From positions 21,264 through 85,263 of the forward strand of contig JADKKK010000023.1 of the NCBI GenBank assembly GCA_016720545.1: a DNA stretch of 64,000 nucleotides. The letters run 5' to 3'. The position numbers and the translations under genes were made by a program. Shown one piece after another: positions 62,101 through 64,000 of the stretch. The stretch's first letter is position 1, and each line of letters starts with the position of its first letter. The notes below the pieces were generated by a model, which worked only from the letters and a program-made list of their open reading frames with translations, had not been told where the DNA came from and did no database searches. This DNA comes from Myxococcales bacterium (GTDB lineage: Bacteria; Myxococcota_A; Polyangia; Polyangiales; Polyangiaceae).

Positions 62101-62332
62101 GCTGCGGCTCGAGGTAGGGGAGCGCGCCGAACGCGACTGGGTGCTTCTCCCAGTCGAAGAGCGACTCGAACACAGGTTCGGCCAGGAAGGAGTGGCCTTC
62201 GCCCGCGGGCCTCGCCAGCTCGGCAGAGAGCATGGCGAGGAGGGTCCTGCTTGCTGGGCCGATCTGGCTCGTGGTGGCGTGCGCCGCGCGGGTCGCGAGC
62301 GAGTAAACGAGCGGTTCGAACATGCCGGGCAT
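56128..62332 (-). pseudogene. DUF1998-type DEAD/DEAH helicase, Druantia DruE-like, one frameshift
   Basis: About 2067 residues when the break at about 56810 is corrected. The helicase N-half has R-T-G-T-A-S-G-K-T-E (about 61950), L-D-E-A-H-T-Y (about 61560) and S-A-T-I; the C-half has M-G-I-D-I-G-G and Q-R-A-G-R-A-G-R. The DUF1998 region has two Cys pairs near 58140-58190 and C-D-K-L-C-H-R-C-L-L-S-F (about 57385-57425). The last ~196 residues (V-T-Y-A-D-R-Y-V-R-S-P onward) form a domain that reads as a separate small gene if the break is ignored. Size and order match DruE of Druantia antiviral systems; no DISARM or Dpd partner is seen. Confidence 0.75.
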
Positions 62333-62347
62333 GACGGGTCCTTCGGG

Positions 62348-63973
62348 CTAAATTCCTGCGAGGGTATCTAGGTAGTCCGCATTGTGCTCGAGTCGCTCGC
62401 CGAGGAGGAACGCGAGGGCGAGCGCCTGGGTGTCGTCGAACCAGGCCTGGTCGAACGCCCGAGCTCGGCGAATAGCCCGAAGGAGCTCGGGGCGATCGCG
62501 CGCGACGTGCGTGTCGTCCAGGAGGAGGCGCGCGGCGAGGACCGGGGCTCGGACTACGTCGCGCTGGAAGTCGGCGATATGGGTCGCTGCGAACTGGTCT
62601 TGCATGCGCTTCACGTCGTTCCAGCACGAGGTAGCGTCCTCGAGGTGGAGCTGCGGCCAGCGCTCGCCAGGGTGGCGCTGACGGAGCTGCTCGAGCAGCC
62701 CGGGAGCGACAGCTTGTACCAGGCCGTCCCGCTGCGCGCGTTCGAGCAGCGGCCCGGGTCCGGAGCTGGGGAAGTCGGCGCACACAAGTGGCCACACCTC
62801 GCGGACGCACGGGAGGATCTCCGGGTGAGCTGCGCCCACGGTCGGGCGCAGGAGGTCCTCGACGCACCGCTTGACCCCGAAGCCTTCGATCCCCGCGTTC
62901 GTGCACGCCTCGCTCTGGCGAACAGCCTCTTCGCGGGCGGCGATCCCGGCCTGCAGCCACGCGCGGAGTGGCACGAGGCACCACGCCATGGGGAGCAGCT
63001 CGAGGTGGCGCGCGCGCCGCTCGAGCTCCGAGGGATCGTGCGCGCGCAGGAGCGCAACGGCGAGGGCCTCCGGGTGATCCACGAGGGCGCGCACCACGTC
63101 GAACGTGTGCGCGGGGTACACGCCCAGTTTCTCGAGGTAGGCGTCGACCTCGGCCCACTCGGGATCGCTCCATGCTCTGGCCAGGCGATCGAAGATGCGC
63201 TTCATCTCGCGTGCGCGCGCTTCGTGGTCATGCAGGCAGACAGCCCAGGCGAGGCTACGGTGGCTCACGTGGGCCGCCGGATCGCCGGGCACGGTGACCA
63301 GGAGCGCCCTCATCGGCATGGTGGAGCCCAGCCACCCGGTCACGAGCCACGGGCCGGGCCGACGCCCCGCGTACGGAAAGCGAAAACGCGCGTCGCCGAT
63401 CGGCTCGAGCGGCTCGGGCGCGGCCGCGGGATCCCACACGGGCGTCGCCTCCACGCGCAGCTCCCGGAAATCGCCAAACGCGTTCCCTGCCGTCACGAGG
63501 CGCAGGATCTGGTGGTCGTCGTGCTTTTCAGGCTCGAACTGAGCGTCGTCGCGGCGAAGCTCGAGGTCGTGCCGATCGGCCGCGCGCCCTCCACGCTCCG
63601 AGAGGGAGAGGCGCATCCCCTCGGCCTCGCGGCGCGGTCCGCCGCCGCCCGGTCTGATCGATGCAAAGAGCAGGTCGATCCGATCACGGAGGGCCTCGAG
63701 GTGGACCGCTTGCGTCCCGTCGTCGGTGGGCGCGAGGCGACCGATGAGCTCAGGGCGAGCGCCGCGAAGCCTCGCCTCTACGTCGAGGACCGGGGCGAGG
63801 CCGCCTGGCGGCGCGGCGTAGCGCGCGTGGAGGCCGGAGAGCGCGTACGCGCTGACGGCGGTGCCCGGTTCGAGCGGAACGCCGTGTCGATCGGTGAACG
63901 CGAGCAGCCTCCCGGGAGGGGGGATTCGGCACTCGAGTACTCCCCCGCAGCGAAAGCGCAGGAGGATGGTCAC
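62348..63973 (-). CDS. Unrecognised 541-residue protein upstream of the DruE-like helicase
   Basis: The N-terminal half (to about residue 250) is beta-rich with no known motif. The C-terminal half is helical with R-A-H-D-P-S-E-L-E-R-R-A-R-H and three or four conserved-looking Trp. GTG 63973 overlaps the TGA of an upstream gene (GTGA; 63970-63972), whose last residues read R-G-R-A-F-R and which lies mostly beyond the window. It ends 15 bp before the helicase, so one operon is likely. It could be a specificity or adaptor subunit of the helicase system; this is inference only. Confidence 0.65.
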   Translation of the reverse strand: MTILLRFRCGGVLECRIPPPGRLLAFTDRHGVPLEPGTAVSAYALSGLHARYAAPPGGLAPVLDVEARLRGARPELIGRLAPTDDGTQAVHLEALRDRIDLLFASIRPGGGGPRREAEGMRLSLSERGGRAADRHDLELRRDDAQFEPEKHDDHQILRLVTAGNAFGDFRELRVEATPVWDPAAAPEPLEPIGDARFRFPYAGRRPGPWLVTGWLGSTMPMRALLVTVPGDPAAHVSHRSLAWAVCLHDHEARAREMKRIFDRLARAWSDPEWAEVDAYLEKLGVYPAHTFDVVRALVDHPEALAVALLRAHDPSELERRARHLELLPMAWCLVPLRAWLQAGIAAREEAVRQSEACTNAGIEGFGVKRCVEDLLRPTVGAAHPEILPCVREVWPLVCADFPSSGPGPLLERAQRDGLVQAVAPGLLEQLRQRHPGERWPQLHLEDATSCWNDVKRMQDQFAATHIADFQRDVVRAPVLAARLLLDDTHVARDRPELLRAIRRARAFDQAWFDDTQALALAFLLGERLEHNADYLDTLAGI

Positions 63974-64000
63974 CGGAAGGCGCGGCCCCGTCGCGCGGGC

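Noticed and set aside
44751..63973. A complete DISARM or Dpd system
   Set aside because: DISARM needs separate drmA/drmB and a methyltransferase, Dpd needs DpdA; none is seen. A PLD domain is present only inside the fusion protein.

Overview
The window is high-GC DNA of myxobacterial (Myxococcota, Polyangiales-like) character. It has many secreted Cys-rich proteins and lipoproteins, a C-terminal membrane anchor resembling MYXO-CTERM, large Ser/Thr kinases with low-complexity linkers, long two-component kinases, a split ATP synthase operon and many GC-rich intragenic repeats. No rRNA or tRNA gene was seen. Conserved genes (dnaA, rpsI, rplM, acyl-CoA dehydrogenases, a SurA-like chaperone) are broken by single-base indels, mostly in homopolymers or GC microrepeats. 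I read most of these as sequence errors and annotate the reconstructed genes across them.

Layout. 1-5.4 kb: end of a penicillin-binding transpeptidase, a hotdog thioesterase, an alpha/beta hydrolase, a LuxR regulator, a secreted Cys-rich protein and a polyprenol-phosphate glycosyltransferase. 5.4-11.1 kb: GAF histidine kinase coupled to an L,D-transpeptidase, then a lipoprotein coupled to an AarF/UbiB kinase-like protein. 11.1-15.1 kb: a minus-strand cluster with a Lgt-like protein, a small membrane protein, a ferritin-like di-iron protein and a tetraether-synthase-like radical SAM enzyme, plus a separate sterol-desaturase-family enzyme; this is a candidate lipid-remodelling locus. 15.2-19.1 kb: envelope lipoproteins and the atpZ-atpI-atpB-atpE half operon. 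19.2-23.5 kb: outer-membrane proteins, a candidate oriC and dnaA.

24.0-26.7 kb: a membrane protein with two tandem copies of a degenerate kinase N-lobe, followed by an IS110 element. Its 5' non-coding end folds as a two-loop bridge RNA whose guide arms match the inferred element ends and flanks. 26.7-32.5 kb: SurA-like chaperone, rpsI, rplM, two acyl-CoA dehydrogenases and a YcaQ-like winged-helix protein. 32.5-44.7 kb: lipoproteins, a Ser/Thr kinase, a TPR/PEGA-like pair, a 1012-residue carboxypeptidase-regulatory-repeat/PDZ protein and a VWA lipoprotein. A 172-bp duplicated segment links the kinase tail with a small membrane protein 4.2 kb away.

44.7-64 kb, all minus strand, is nuclease and helicase territory: a 1379-residue SNF2 protein, Uma2 and Rpn family PD-(D/E)XK proteins, a roughly 1600-residue fusion of HIT, phospholipase D, SF2 helicase, S24 (LexA-type) peptidase and a ScoMcrA-head-like domain, a roughly 2070-residue DUF1998 helicase resembling Druantia DruE, and an unrecognised 541-residue protein that overlaps a gene beyond the window edge. 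The last three lie in one orientation with short gaps and are the best candidate here for an undescribed defence system.
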